Below, one piece after another: positions 18,281-26,510 of a DNA stretch of 64,000 nucleotides. The position numbers and the translations under genes are program-made. The DNA lies in the NCBI RefSeq assembly GCF_018614035.1, contig NZ_JAGGPA010000022.1, forward strand, positions 39,552-103,551, written 5' to 3'. This DNA is from Streptomyces sp. ISL-96. Lineage in GTDB: Bacteria > Actinomycetota > Actinomycetes > Streptomycetales > Streptomycetaceae. Below the pieces are notes generated by a model, which made no database searches, had not been told where the DNA came from, and saw only the letters and a list, made by a program, of their open reading frames with translations. Every line of letters starts with the position of its first letter. Position 1 is the first letter of the stretch.

Positions 18281-19615
18281 GTGGCACGTATCGGTGACAG
18301 CGGCGACCTGCTGAAGTGCACGTTCTGCGGGAAGAGCCAGAAGCAGGTCAAGAAGCTCATCGCGGGCCCCGGCGGCATCTGCATCTGCGACGAATGTGTC
18401 GGCCTGTGCAACGAACTCATCGCGGAGGAACCGGATGGGCCGGACGGGCAGGCCTCGGGCGAGCGGAAAAAGCTGCCGACGCCGTGGGAGATCCGCGCCT
18501 TCCTCGACGAGTACGTCATCGGGCAGGACGGCGCGAAGAAGGCGCTCGCCGTGGCGGTCTACAACCACTACAAGCGCATCGGCGCGGTGAGGGTGGCCGG
18601 CCGACGGGGTGGAGAGGAGGAAGTGGAACTCGGCAAGTCCAACGTCCTGCTGCTCGGCCCCACCGGCTGCGGCAAGACGTACCTCGTCCAGACCCTCGCC
18701 CGAACGCTCGACGTCCCGTTCGCCATCGCCGACGCGACAGCTCTGACAGAGGCCGGGTACGTCGGCGAGGACGTCGAGAACATCCTGCTCAAACTGGTCC
18801 AGGCCGCCGACTTCGACGTCAGGAAGGCCGAGACCGGGATCATCTACATCGACGAGATCGACAAGATCGCCCGCAAGAGCGAGAACCCGTCGATCACGCG
18901 TGACGTGAGCGGTGAGGGCGTACAGCAGGCGCTTCTGAAGATCCTGGAGGGCACGACCGCGAGCATTCCGCCGCAGGGCGGCCGCAAGCAGTCGCAGCAG
19001 GAGCTCATCCCCTTCGACACGAGCAACGTGCTGTTCATCGTCGGCGGGGCGTTCGCCGGTCTGGAGCGGATCATCGAGCAGCGGGCCACTCGCCAGAGCA
19101 TCGGCTTCGGCGCCACGATCCCGGCGGGCAAGGAGAGCAGGGAAGAGCAGGACGCCTTCGCCGGGGTCATGCCCCAGGACCTGCTGAAGTTCGGTCTGAT
19201 CCCGGAGATCGTCGGCCGGCTGCCGATGATGTCGACCGTACAGCCGCTCGACCGGGCGGCGTTGGTACGGATCCTCACCGAGCCGCGCAACGCGCTGGTC
19301 CAGCAGTACCAGCGGCTGTTCGAAATCGACGGCGTGGAGCTGGAGTTCACCGAGGACGCCCTCGGCGCGATCGCCGACCAGGCGCTTCTGCGCCGCACCG
19401 GCGCGCGGGCGGCGCGCACCATCCTCGAAGAGATCCTGCTCAACGTGATGTACGAGGTGCCGAGCCGGGACGACGTGGCCCGCGTCGTGGTCGGTCGCGA
19501 CACCGTGCTCGGCAACGTCGCCCCGACGCTGGTGCCGCGCGCGCGGGCCGGTCACGGTCCGGACGAGGAACCGGACCGCCGCGGCCGCCGCGACCGCAAC
19601 GACCGGACCGCCTGA
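18281..19615 (+). CDS. clpX: ClpX-like ATPase, stand-alone paralogue
   Basis: A 444-residue AAA+ unfoldase. It has the N-terminal C4 zinc-binding domain (C13, C16, C36, C39), Walker A GPTGCGKT, pore-1 loop GYVGED, Walker B IIYIDEID, pore-2 region [13 protein letters not shown], the ClpP-docking loop IGFG, and sensor-2 Arg in TGARAART. It can therefore be expected to unfold substrates and dock to ClpP. The classical clpX lies beside clpP genes; none is here, so this looks like an extra copy. Differences from the usual Streptomyces ClpX include GCGKT for GSGKT, RAAR for RGLR, and a longer charged C-terminal tail. GTG 18281 is the start; the 3' end overlaps the convergent merR-type gene by 64 bp. 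Confidence 0.9.
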   Translation: MARIGDSGDLLKCTFCGKSQKQVKKLIAGPGGICICDECVGLCNELIAEEPDGPDGQASGERKKLPTPWEIRAFLDEYVIGQDGAKKALAVAVYNHYKRIGAVRVAGRRGGEEEVELGKSNVLLLGPTGCGKTYLVQTLARTLDVPFAIADATALTEAGYVGEDVENILLKLVQAADFDVRKAETGIIYIDEIDKIARKSENPSITRDVSGEGVQQALLKILEGTTASIPPQGGRKQSQQELIPFDTSNVLFIVGGAFAGLERIIEQRATRQSIGFGATIPAGKESREEQDAFAGVMPQDLLKFGLIPEIVGRLPMMSTVQPLDRAALVRILTEPRNALVQQYQRLFEIDGVELEFTEDALGAIADQALLRRTGARAARTILEEILLNVMYEVPSRDDVARVVVGRDTVLGNVAPTLVPRARAGHGPDEEPDRRGRRDRNDRTA

Positions 19616-20028
19616 GCGGCGGACGACCGAGCGGTCGCGTTGAGAATGCGGCAGATCGGCCCGTCCGGGCAGGTGGCGGGGTCCGTCGCGGCGGCCGCCG
19701 CTTCCAGTTCGAGCAGTGCGGAGCGGGCGCGCGTGAGGTCGGCGATCCGTTCCTCGACCTGCCGCAGATGCTCGGAGATCAGCGCGCCGACGTGCTCGCA
19801 CGGCGCCTGCCCGCCGTCCCTGATGGCCAGCACGTCACGGATCTCGGCGAGCGTGAGCCCGGCTGCCTGGGCGTTGCGGATGAAGCTCAGCCGGTCGGCG
19901 GCCCGTGGCGGATAGTCGCGGTAGCCGCCGGGGGTACGCGGCGGCGCGGGCATCAGTCCCGCCTCCTCGTAGAAGCGGATGGCCTTGGTGCTCACGCCTG
20001 CTTCGGCTGCGAGGGTTCCGATGCGCAT
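19552..20028 (-). CDS. MerR-family metal-responsive regulator
   Basis: A 158-residue MerR protein. The winged helix lies at residues 1-70 ([20 protein letters not shown]), followed by a dimerisation helix and C77, C120 and C126, close in number and spacing to the three Hg-binding cysteines of Tn501 MerR (82, 117, 126), although the last pair is closer together (CX5C). It is divergent from a merB-like gene over a typical MerR operator-promoter, so organomercurial or Hg(II) sensing is likely. The last 21 codons overlap clpX in antisense and form a basic Arg/Ser tail. Confidence 0.87.
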   Translation of the reverse strand: MRIGTLAAEAGVSTKAIRFYEEAGLMPAPPRTPGGYRDYPPRAADRLSFIRNAQAAGLTLAEIRDVLAIRDGGQAPCEHVGALISEHLRQVEERIADLTRARSALLELEAAAAATDPATCPDGPICRILNATARSSAAQAVRSLRSRRPRRSGSSSGP

Positions 20029-20045
20029 GCATTCACCGTACGCCC

Positions 20046-20077
20046 TTGACCTTCCACCGCACTGGAACGTTTAGCGT
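20046..20077 (+). promoter_or_regulatory. MerR-type promoter with 20-bp spacer and internal dyad
   Basis: The -35 box is TTGACC (20046-20051) and the -10 box TAGCGT (20072-20077); the spacer is 20 bp, over-long as MerR activation requires. The dyad TTCCA-N6-TGGAA (20052-20067) fills the spacer. Unstacked by MerR, this promoter would drive merB to the right; merR starts 18 bp to its left. Confidence 0.8.
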
Positions 20078-20106
20078 CGCCAGTACGGACGGACGAGGAG
20101 GCAGTC

Positions 20107-21045
20107 ATGGAACTGACAGTGCTGGCGGTCCCCGAGTGCCCCCTGGCCGAGGTGCTGCGCGGACGGCTGGCCGAGGTGCTGGCCGGGCGGAACGACGTAC
20201 AGGTGGCATGGCGTGAGGTGAGCGGACAGAGCGAGGCTGTGCGACTGGGGATGCGCGGATCTCCGACCCTGCTGGTCAATGGCGTCGATCCCTTCGCGCG
20301 GGAGGGGGAGACGGCGAGCCTGTCGTGCCGGCTGTACGGACCGGAACAGGACGCGGTCAGCGGAGTGCCCTCGGTCGAGCGCCTGCGCGCGACTCTCGGC
20401 GAGCACTTCGCGGCCGACGTGCTCGCCCGCGGCGGGCGGGGGCGACTGGCACCGGCCGAGGGCGGGCAGCGCGCCGTACAGCGGGCGGTTCTGCGCGCCT
20501 TCGCCACGCATGGGCGGCCGCCCACGGATGACGAACTCGCCGAAGCCGCCGCGCCCTTCGGTCTTCCGCCCGCCGATGTGCTCGCCCAGCTCTCCGCCGC
20601 CGACTATCTGGTTCTGGGGGCGGACGGCCGGATTCGCGCGGCGTACCCCTTCTCGCCCGTACCGACGGTGCATCGCGTGGAGATCTCGGGCGGCCCGCAG
20701 GTGTGGGCGATGTGCGCGGTGGACGCGCTGGGCATCGCGCCGATGCTCGGCCGCGACGTGGAGATCCGCTCGGCCGACCCGCACAACGGGCGGGACATCA
20801 CGGTCGCCTTCCGCGACGGCGCCGCTGTGTGGGAGCCCGAGTCCGCAGTGGTCCTCGTTTCCACCGGTGCGTGCTCCGGACCTGCGGTGGACGCCTGCTG
20901 CTCCTCCCTGAACTTCTTCGCCGACAGCGCGTCGGCGCTGCGCTGGGCGGCGGACCACCCGGAGATACGGGGCCAGGTTCTCGGTCCCCGGCAGGCGGAG
21001 CTGCTGGGGCGGGAAACCTTCGGCCCGCTGCTCGGTGAAGCCTGA
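20107..21045 (+). CDS. merB: organomercurial (alkylmercury) lyase with N-terminal thioredoxin-like domain
   Basis: A 312-residue protein. The C-terminal half matches MerB: WAMCAVDALG puts C203 and D206 at the positions of MerB C96 and D99, and ACCSSLNFFADS puts C264 at C159, so the full C-C-D catalytic set for protonolysis of C-Hg bonds is present. The first ~85 residues (VLAVPECPLAEVL... GSPTLLVNGVDPF) look like a thioredoxin/glutaredoxin fold with a single cysteine, which may hand over or bind mercury. AGGAGG lies just before ATG 20107. No merA follows in the window. Confidence 0.85.
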   Translation: MELTVLAVPECPLAEVLRGRLAEVLAGRNDVQVAWREVSGQSEAVRLGMRGSPTLLVNGVDPFAREGETASLSCRLYGPEQDAVSGVPSVERLRATLGEHFAADVLARGGRGRLAPAEGGQRAVQRAVLRAFATHGRPPTDDELAEAAAPFGLPPADVLAQLSAADYLVLGADGRIRAAYPFSPVPTVHRVEISGGPQVWAMCAVDALGIAPMLGRDVEIRSADPHNGRDITVAFRDGAAVWEPESAVVLVSTGACSGPAVDACCSSLNFFADSASALRWAADHPEIRGQVLGPRQAELLGRETFGPLLGEA

Positions 21046-21062
21046 GCTGAGCTGAGCAGGCC

Positions 21063-21091
21063 TTGAGCTTTATACCCCTGGGGGGTATATT
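21063..21091 (+). promoter_or_regulatory. promoter with CsoR-type copper operator
   Basis: The -35 box is TTGAGC (21063-21068), then a 17-bp spacer and -10 TATATT (21086-21091). The spacer and -10 are occupied by the perfect inverted repeat TATACCCC-TGG-GGGGTATA (21071-21089), the known CsoR recognition pattern. Copper-free CsoR would block RNA polymerase; Cu(I) would release it. No csoR gene is in the window. Confidence 0.85.
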
Positions 21092-21142
21092 TGGTGCATC
21101 GGCCGCCACTTCAGCAGCGGCTCATACCGCCAGGGGAGCGTC

Positions 21143-22111
21143 ATGAACACCGGACTGAAGATCACAGCCTTCGCTGCGGCGATTACCGCGACATTCGGCA
21201 CCGCGTACGGCGTCGGCAAGGGCGTCGGCCCCGTCGTCGCGGACAAGCAGCCGACGGAACACGCCGCGCACGGGGAGGCGAAGGAGACCGATGCCGCCGC
21301 GGGCGGTGGGCACGGCGGAGACGGCGGACACGGCGACGACAAGACCGCACCGGCCGCCGGGGGCCTGCAGATCTCGGAAGGCGGCTACACCCTCGCCCTC
21401 AAAACCCCCCGCGTCGCCACCGGCGAACGTACCCAACTCCGCTTCTCGATCCAGGACGACAACGGCCGCAAGATCACCGCCTACGAGCGCGAACACGGCA
21501 AGGAACTGCACTTCATCGTCGCCTCACGCGACCTGACCGTCTACCGCCACCTCCACCCCACCCGCGCCGCCGACGGCACCTGGAGCACCACAGCCGATCT
21601 CCCCACCGCCGGCGCGTACCGCACCTTCGCGGACTTCAAGCCCGCCAAGAAGGACGCCACCGCAATCACCCTCGGCGCCGACCTGGCCGTCTCCGGCAAC
21701 TACGCCCCAGCCGAGCTGCCCGCCCCCGCCGCCACCACCAACGTCGACGGATACGACGTCACCCTCTCCGGCGGACTGCGCCCGGGGAAGAGCAGCGAGC
21801 TTCGGCTCAACGTCGCGAAGGACGGCAAGCCCGTCACCGACCTCCAGCCCTACCTCGGCGCCTACGGTCACCTCGTCGCGCTGCGCTCCGGCGACCTCGC
21901 CTACCTCCACGTCCACCCCAACGGCGAACCCGACGACGGCACCACCAAGCCCGGCCCGGACATCTCCTTCACCGCGACCGCCCCCAGCCCCGGGGCGTAC
22001 CGCCTGTTCCTCGACTTCCAGCACAACGGCAAGGTCCGCACCGCCGCCTTCACCGTCGAGGCCGGGAAGGCGACGGCGGAAGGGAAGGAGTCTTCCGGGC
22101 ACCAGCACTGA
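21143..22111 (+). CDS. secreted His-rich copper-regulated protein
   Basis: A 322-residue protein with an N-terminal membrane/signal segment (~4-22), a His/Gly/Asp-rich linker (~38-68, including AAHGEAKETD and GGGHGGDGGHGDD) and two beta-rich modules of YtkA/FixH-like type (around 75-190 and 200-310), each containing HLHP or HVHP motifs (TVYRHLHP, YLHVHPNG). It ends in SSGHQH. The histidine content and the CsoR operator upstream point to extracytoplasmic copper binding or buffering. The family has no assigned biochemical role that I know of. Confidence 0.75.
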   Translation: MNTGLKITAFAAAITATFGTAYGVGKGVGPVVADKQPTEHAAHGEAKETDAAAGGGHGGDGGHGDDKTAPAAGGLQISEGGYTLALKTPRVATGERTQLRFSIQDDNGRKITAYEREHGKELHFIVASRDLTVYRHLHPTRAADGTWSTTADLPTAGAYRTFADFKPAKKDATAITLGADLAVSGNYAPAELPAPAATTNVDGYDVTLSGGLRPGKSSELRLNVAKDGKPVTDLQPYLGAYGHLVALRSGDLAYLHVHPNGEPDDGTTKPGPDISFTATAPSPGAYRLFLDFQHNGKVRTAAFTVEAGKATAEGKESSGHQH

Positions 22112-22267
22112 CCGGCCGTCCGCCGTCCTGATCAGGGGTGGAACACCGCCCGAACAGCGGGTGCTGGATCGTTTTTGCGGCCCCGTACGAATGACCCGGC
22201 GCATTCCGGGGTGTCGCATCGGGAAGGACACGGCGTCCGGTATCGCCTACCGCAGAAGGAAGCACTC

Positions 22268-22612
22268 ATGCGCTTTCGTCACGCCGTCGCCGCCACTCTC
22301 GGTGCCCTCACGCTCGTCCTGACCATGCCCACCTCGGCCGGAGCGGCCGTCGGCGCTTTCAGTTACCAGTACGACGACATGTCCCGCGAGCGGATCACCG
22401 TCGAACTGATCGATCCTCCGAGCGGCCCCTGCATCACCCTCCCCGAAGTGGCCGACGACTTCGTGCCGCCCGCGCACACGCCGAGGAACGCCACCGACGG
22501 GCCCGCCACTGTCTACTCCGGTGCCGGCTGCACGGGCCGCCAGTTCACCCTCCGGGCACACACCGGCCACGGCTCCGAGCGGCTGGAGGTGCGCTCGGTG
22601 ATCTTCCACTGA
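22268..22612 (+). CDS. small secreted protein
   Basis: A 114-residue precursor with a signal peptide (RFRHAVAATL... TSAGA, cleavage near residue 26) and a mature part with two cysteines (GPCITL and GAGCTGRQ) and TVYSGAGCTGRQFTL, which looks like a beta/gamma-crystallin-type or peptidase-inhibitor-I36-like strand motif. AGAAGGA precedes ATG 22268. Function unknown. Confidence 0.7.
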   Translation: MRFRHAVAATLGALTLVLTMPTSAGAAVGAFSYQYDDMSRERITVELIDPPSGPCITLPEVADDFVPPAHTPRNATDGPATVYSGAGCTGRQFTLRAHTGHGSERLEVRSVIFH

Positions 22613-22634
22613 TTCGATCGCCCAAGCTTGCCCT

Positions 22635-22688
22635 CGCCCCCGGCCCGAGTCACTCAGGCCTGAGTCAGTCAGGCCCGCGCCGGGGGCG
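22635..22688 (+). terminator. large hairpin after the small secreted gene
   Basis: The outer arms CGCCCCCGGC (22635-22644) and its exact complement (22679-22688) enclose a perfect 14-bp palindrome ACTCAGGCCTGAGT (22652-22665). It is likely a transcription end for the gene at 22268. Confidence 0.55.
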
Positions 22689-22709
22689 GTGGGTGGCGGG
22701 CGGTGAGCG

Positions 22710-22739
22710 GCCGCTGGTCCATGAGCCGCTGGTCCATGA
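22710..22739. repeat. two tandem copies of a 15-bp unit
   Basis: GCCGCTGGTCCATGA is repeated exactly at 22710-22724 and 22725-22739 in the non-coding gap before the VOC gene. Confidence 0.8.
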
Positions 22740-22860
22740 GGATGAATCCGGCTCCCTGCCACTGCGATGGCTGACGCCCGCATGGGGGCGATCGGCAAGG
22801 GTGGCAGGTGCTGCGTCGACCACCCCGCGGGAAACCTCCAGAGAGGCAGGGCGTACCACC

Positions 22861-23643
22861 ATGCTCAGCACCGACTTCGTCACCGGATCCCCCAACTGGC
22901 TCGACCTCGGCAGCCCGAACACCTCGGCCGCCGCCGCGTTCTACGGCAGCGTCTTCGGCTGGGACTTCCTGTCGGTGGGCCCCGAGGCGGGCGGATACGG
23001 CTTCTTCCAGCTGGACGGCAAGACGGTCGCCGCCCTCGGGCCACTGACGGAGGAGGGGGCCAGTTCCGCATGGACGGTGTACTTCCAGACGCCCGACGCG
23101 GATGCCACGGTCAGGGCGGCCGAGCAAGGTGGCGGAACCGTCCGCGTCGAGGCCTTCGATGTCATGGACGCAGGGCGGATGGCCTGCCTCACCGACCCGG
23201 GTGGCGCGGAGTTCGCCGTATGGCAGCCGACCGCCGTCAAGGGACTGGAGAAGGCCTCAGAAGACAACACCCTGTGCTGGGCCGAGCTGCACATCGGCGA
23301 TCCGGCGGCGGCACTCCGCTTCTACGGCTCGCTGTTCGGCTGGCGTGCGCAGGAGATGGAGGCGGCGCCGGGCATGACGTACACGGTCATCTCCACCGCC
23401 GAAGGCGACCAGCAGGAGGCCGCCTTTGGCGGTATCGCCCCGCTCCAGAACGCGTCCGAGGAATCTCGCTGGGTTCCGTACTTCGCGGTGGAGGACGCTG
23501 AGGAGACGGTCGCCAAGACTCAGGGGAACGGTGGTTCGGTCGTCATGCCCGCCGCGGACATCCCGGACGTCGGCCGGATCGCCTGGCTCGCCGACCCCTT
23601 CGGCGCAACGTTCGCCGTCCTCAAGCCCGCGCCTCAGGCTTGA
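22861..23643 (+). CDS. VOC-family protein, two glyoxalase-like domains
   Basis: A 260-residue protein of two tandem vicinal-oxygen-chelate modules (~10-125 and ~135-258), each with the FYGSVFGW/FYGSLFGW signature and a DPxGAxFAVxxP end. Such pairs usually form one metal-binding active site; the substrate is not predictable, and many Streptomyces copies are annotated only as glyoxalase-like. The frame is open upstream to 22693, but ATG 22861 begins at the domain edge. Confidence 0.88.
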   Translation: MLSTDFVTGSPNWLDLGSPNTSAAAAFYGSVFGWDFLSVGPEAGGYGFFQLDGKTVAALGPLTEEGASSAWTVYFQTPDADATVRAAEQGGGTVRVEAFDVMDAGRMACLTDPGGAEFAVWQPTAVKGLEKASEDNTLCWAELHIGDPAAALRFYGSLFGWRAQEMEAAPGMTYTVISTAEGDQQEAAFGGIAPLQNASEESRWVPYFAVEDAEETVAKTQGNGGSVVMPAADIPDVGRIAWLADPFGATFAVLKPAPQA

Positions 23644-23658
23644 CGCCTCGGGCTGAGC

Positions 23659-23711
23659 GGGTGCCCGGCCCCCGCGGTCATTCAGGCCGTGGGGCGGGGA
23701 CCGGGCACCCC
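23659..23711. terminator. bidirectional terminator between VOC and csp genes
   Basis: GGTGCCCGG (23660-23668) pairs with CCGGGCACC (23701-23709), extended by C/G runs. It is placed between two convergent genes. Confidence 0.6.
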
Positions 23712-23767
23712 GCCGGGCACCCCGCAAGTGCGCTACGTGACGGCGCTACTTGCCGGCTGACTGCGGG

Positions 23768-23971
23768 CTACTTGAGAGTGACCTGCTCCGCCTGCGGCCC
23801 CTTGGGACCCTGGGTGACCTCGAATTCGACCTTGTCACCCTCCTGGAGCTCCTTGTAGCCCTGGGACTGGATGGCGGAGAAGTGGACGAACACGTCCGGG
23901 CCGCCGCTGTCCTGCTGGATGAACCCGAAGCCCTTGTCCGCGTTGAACCACTTCACAGTGCCTGTTGCCAT
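23768..23971 (-). CDS. cold-shock protein (CspA family)
   Basis: A 67-residue single cold-shock domain with RNP1 KGFGFI and RNP2 DVFVHF, full length and canonical. It binds single-stranded nucleic acid and works as an RNA chaperone. The upstream region (to ~24130) is free of genes and may be a long 5' leader, as is usual for csp genes. Confidence 0.97.
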   Translation of the reverse strand: MATGTVKWFNADKGFGFIQQDSGGPDVFVHFSAIQSQGYKELQEGDKVEFEVTQGPKGPQAEQVTLK

Positions 23972-24131
23972 CGGTTCGTTCCTTTGTTCCGTGCCACGGC
24001 CCGGCCATCGCCGCGCCGGCCGCAGCCATGTCGCAACTGCGGCTCCTGCACCTTGCCATCCCGACCCGGCTTCCGAATCGTCCTGATTTCCGTGTCGGTG
24101 GAACTCCGCAGGCGGAGTCGGCCGGGTGAAC

Positions 24132-24545
24132 TCACCTGGAGGCCGCCGGCGCGATCTCGGCGATCAGACCCTCGACGAGCGTCTTGATCTCGTCACGGAT
24201 CGGGCGTACGGCCGCCACACCCTGACCGGCCGGGTCTTCGAGCTTCCAGTCGAGGTAGCGCTTGCCGGGGAAGACCGGGCAGGTGTCGCCGCAGCCCATC
24301 GTGATGCAGACGTCCGACTCCTTCACGGCGTCGACCGTGAGCATCTTCGGCGTCTCGGCGGAGATGTCGATGCCGACCTCGCGCATGGCCTCGACCGCGG
24401 CCGGATTCACCGCGTCGCCCGGGTTGGATCCCGCCGAGCGGACCTCGACACGGTCGCCGGCCAGGTGAGTCAGCCAGGCGGCGGCCATCTGGGAACGGCC
24501 GGCGTTGTGGACACAGACGAAGAGCACAGAGGGCTTCTCGGACAT
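24132..24545 (-). CDS. arsC: arsenate reductase, low-MW phosphatase type
   Basis: A 137-residue enzyme reducing arsenate to arsenite. The P-loop CX5R is C11-R17 (CVHNAGR), the catalytic acid lies in the DP-type LEDPAGQG loop, and C80, C85 and C89 ([10 protein letters not shown]) supply the shuttle pair of the pI258-type thioredoxin-coupled class. ATG 24545 is preferred over the adjacent TTG 24548. It is divergent from arsR-acr3 over a 131-bp gap, so presumably under ArsR control. Confidence 0.93.
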   Translation of the reverse strand: MSEKPSVLFVCVHNAGRSQMAAAWLTHLAGDRVEVRSAGSNPGDAVNPAAVEAMREVGIDISAETPKMLTVDAVKESDVCITMGCGDTCPVFPGKRYLDWKLEDPAGQGVAAVRPIRDEIKTLVEGLIAEIAPAASR

Positions 24546-24627
24546 CAAGGCGTCTCTCTTGTCTCACGGCGGAACGACGGAAGCGGAACGGCGAAAGCGG
24601 AGCGAAACCAGATGCGAATGCGGCTGG

Positions 24628-24661
24628 CATCAGCACCCAGTGGTGTCACCCGCCACTGATG
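24628..24661. promoter_or_regulatory. candidate ArsR operator in the divergent ars promoter
   Basis: CATCAG (24628-24633) and CCACTGATG (24653-24661) form an interrupted dyad around GGTG-T-CACC (24642-24650). It is placed between arsC and arsR where an ArsR repressor would sit; no exact consensus match is claimed. Confidence 0.4.
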
Positions 24662-24676
24662 TGACAGTATCAGCCC

Positions 24677-24988
24677 ATGATGACGTCAGCCACCACTGAT
24701 CTGATCCGCGTTCTCGCGGATCCGCTCAGGCTCCAGATCGTGACGCTGCTCGCCCACGAGACCCTCTGCACCACTCACCTCGTGGAGGAAACGGGCGCGA
24801 AGCAGACCAACCTCTCCAACCATCTGCGAGTCCTGCGCGAGGCCGGCGTGGTCGAGACCGAGCCCTGCGGCCGCTTCACCTACTACAAGCTGCACCCCGA
24901 CGTCCTCGACGCACTCGCGGCGTCCTTCTCGGACCTGGCCGCCACCGCCCGTACGACCGCCGAGACCAACCGGAAGCGGGCCTGTTGA
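24677..24988 (+). CDS. arsR: ArsR/SmtB-family repressor
   Basis: A 103-residue winged-helix repressor. The helix-turn-helix is GAKQTNLSNHLRVLREAGVV. Cysteines are in ETLCTTHL (near the usual metal-binding helix), in EPCGRF and at the C-terminus, rather than the classical ELCVCDL pair, so the arsenite site is probably a non-canonical trigonal one. Its TGA overlaps the acr3 ATG (TGATG). Confidence 0.92.
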   Translation: MMTSATTDLIRVLADPLRLQIVTLLAHETLCTTHLVEETGAKQTNLSNHLRVLREAGVVETEPCGRFTYYKLHPDVLDALAASFSDLAATARTTAETNRKRAC

Positions 24989-26112
24989 TGACCACGCCCG
25001 CCACCACGCCGGTCATTCCGGCGGCGCCCGACGACGCCTCGATCGTCGCGAAGCTGTCGACGCTGGACCGCTTCCTGGCCGTATGGATCCTCCTCGCCAT
25101 GACCCTCGGCCTCGGGCTCGGCCGCCTGATCCCCGGGCTGAACGACGCCCTCGCCAAGGTCGAGATCGGCGGGGTCTCGCTGCCCATCGCCGTCGGCCTG
25201 CTGATCATGATGTATCCGGTGCTGGCGAAGGTCCGCTACGACAAGCTCGACGCTGTCACCGGCGACAAGCGACTCATGGTCTCGTCCCTCGTGATCAACT
25301 GGATCGTCGGCCCGGCGGTCATGTTCGCGCTCGCCTGGATCTTCCTGCCCGACCTGCCGGAGTACCGCACGGGCCTGATCATCGTCGGCCTGGCCCGCTG
25401 CATCGCGATGGTCATCATCTGGAACGACCTGGCCTGCGGCGACCGCGAGGCGGCGGCCGTGCTGGTCGCGCTCAATTCCGTATTCCAGGTCATCGCCTTC
25501 GGCGTCCTGGGCTGGTTCTACCTCGACCTGCTGCCGGGCTGGCTCGGCCTCGGCGAAGGCGAACACCTCGACATCTCGATGTGGAAGATCGCCCTCAATG
25601 TCGTCATCTTCCTGGGCGTACCGCTGCTCGCCGGCTTCCTGACCCGCCGCTTCGGCGAGAAGCGGCTGACGCGCGAGCGGTACGAGTCCGAATTCCTGCC
25701 GAAGATCAGCCCCTGGGCGCTGTACGGCCTGCTCTTCACGATCGTCATCCTCTTCGCCCTCCAGGGGAAGACGATCACCTCGCAGCCGCTGGACGTCGTC
25801 CGCATCGCGGTGCCGCTGCTCGTGTACTTCGCGCTGATGTGGTTCGGCACGTTCGCGCTCGGCAAGGCCATCGGCCTGGCGTACGACCGGACCGCGACCC
25901 TGGCGTTCACTGCCGCCGGCAACAACTTCGAGCTGGCCATCGCCGTCGCCATCGCCACGTTCGGTGTGACCTCGGGGCAGGCCCTGTCCGGCGTCGTCGG
26001 CCCGCTCATCGAAGTGCCGGTGCTCATCGCGCTCGTGTACGTGTCCCTGGCGTGGCGGAAGAAGTTCGCACCGGCGGCCACGGCCGTAAGCACGCCCGGC
26101 CGCGAGGGCTGA
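24988..26112 (+). CDS. arsB: ACR3-family arsenite efflux permease
   Basis: A 374-residue permease with ten predicted helices. It has the conserved ACR3 signature around helix 4, GLARCIAMVIIWNDLACGD, with the essential Cys at residue 138, and TAAGNNFELAIAVAIA near helix 9. It exports arsenite, so arsC, arsR and this gene form a complete minimal detoxification set. ATG 24988 overlaps the arsR stop, giving tight coupling. Confidence 0.95.
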   Translation: MTTPATTPVIPAAPDDASIVAKLSTLDRFLAVWILLAMTLGLGLGRLIPGLNDALAKVEIGGVSLPIAVGLLIMMYPVLAKVRYDKLDAVTGDKRLMVSSLVINWIVGPAVMFALAWIFLPDLPEYRTGLIIVGLARCIAMVIIWNDLACGDREAAAVLVALNSVFQVIAFGVLGWFYLDLLPGWLGLGEGEHLDISMWKIALNVVIFLGVPLLAGFLTRRFGEKRLTRERYESEFLPKISPWALYGLLFTIVILFALQGKTITSQPLDVVRIAVPLLVYFALMWFGTFALGKAIGLAYDRTATLAFTAAGNNFELAIAVAIATFGVTSGQALSGVVGPLIEVPVLIALVYVSLAWRKKFAPAATAVSTPGREG

Positions 26113-26510
26113 TCCAGGCGTGATGTGCGCCTGATGTACGGCGATGGGGTGGGTGATCGGTGGCGGGCAGGGCAGGGCGGGCTCGCCACCGATCTCACCG
26201 CTCGCATGGGGCGCATGGGGCGCATGGGGCGCATGGGATGCGGGTGGCGTACGGGGCGTACGGACCTGCGGAACTGATCCGGGTCGGCCGGCGCCCCCCC
26301 GCGCTTCGAGTAGGGCGACGGTACGGGCCTAGCGTTGGTTGGACGCGGTGGTCTGGTGCACCGGGTCCCGGCCTGCCCTGTCGCACTTGGACCCGCCTCC
26401 GCCACGCTGGCTCGCGCGCCTAGTTCGACCCACATCGGCTCTGATTTGACGCACATCTATGTTGACCTTCATCGAATCAGGTGGGAGGCTGATCACACCA
26501 GCATCGACGG
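26113..26510. other. non-coding gap downstream of the ars genes
   Basis: A 398-bp gap. It holds four copies of a 9-bp unit (26203-26238) and an AT-richer patch at ~26440-26490 with TTGACG/TTGACC words, probably the promoter area of the MFS gene. No coding frame with streptomycete codon bias was seen. Confidence 0.45.
26203..26238. repeat. 9-bp tandem repeat, four copies
   Basis: CGCATGGGG repeats at 26203, 26212, 26221 and 26230; the last copy ends in A. Confidence 0.85.

Noticed and set aside
17009..19801. 930-residue minus-strand frame joining the TetR gene to a long upstream extension
   Set aside because: The part upstream of 18172 is antisense to clpX and has no protein family resemblance; only the TetR portion is coding.
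26203..26238. Short tandem repeats as a possible CRISPR array
   Set aside because: Units of 9 bp without spacers, four copies only, no cas genes.
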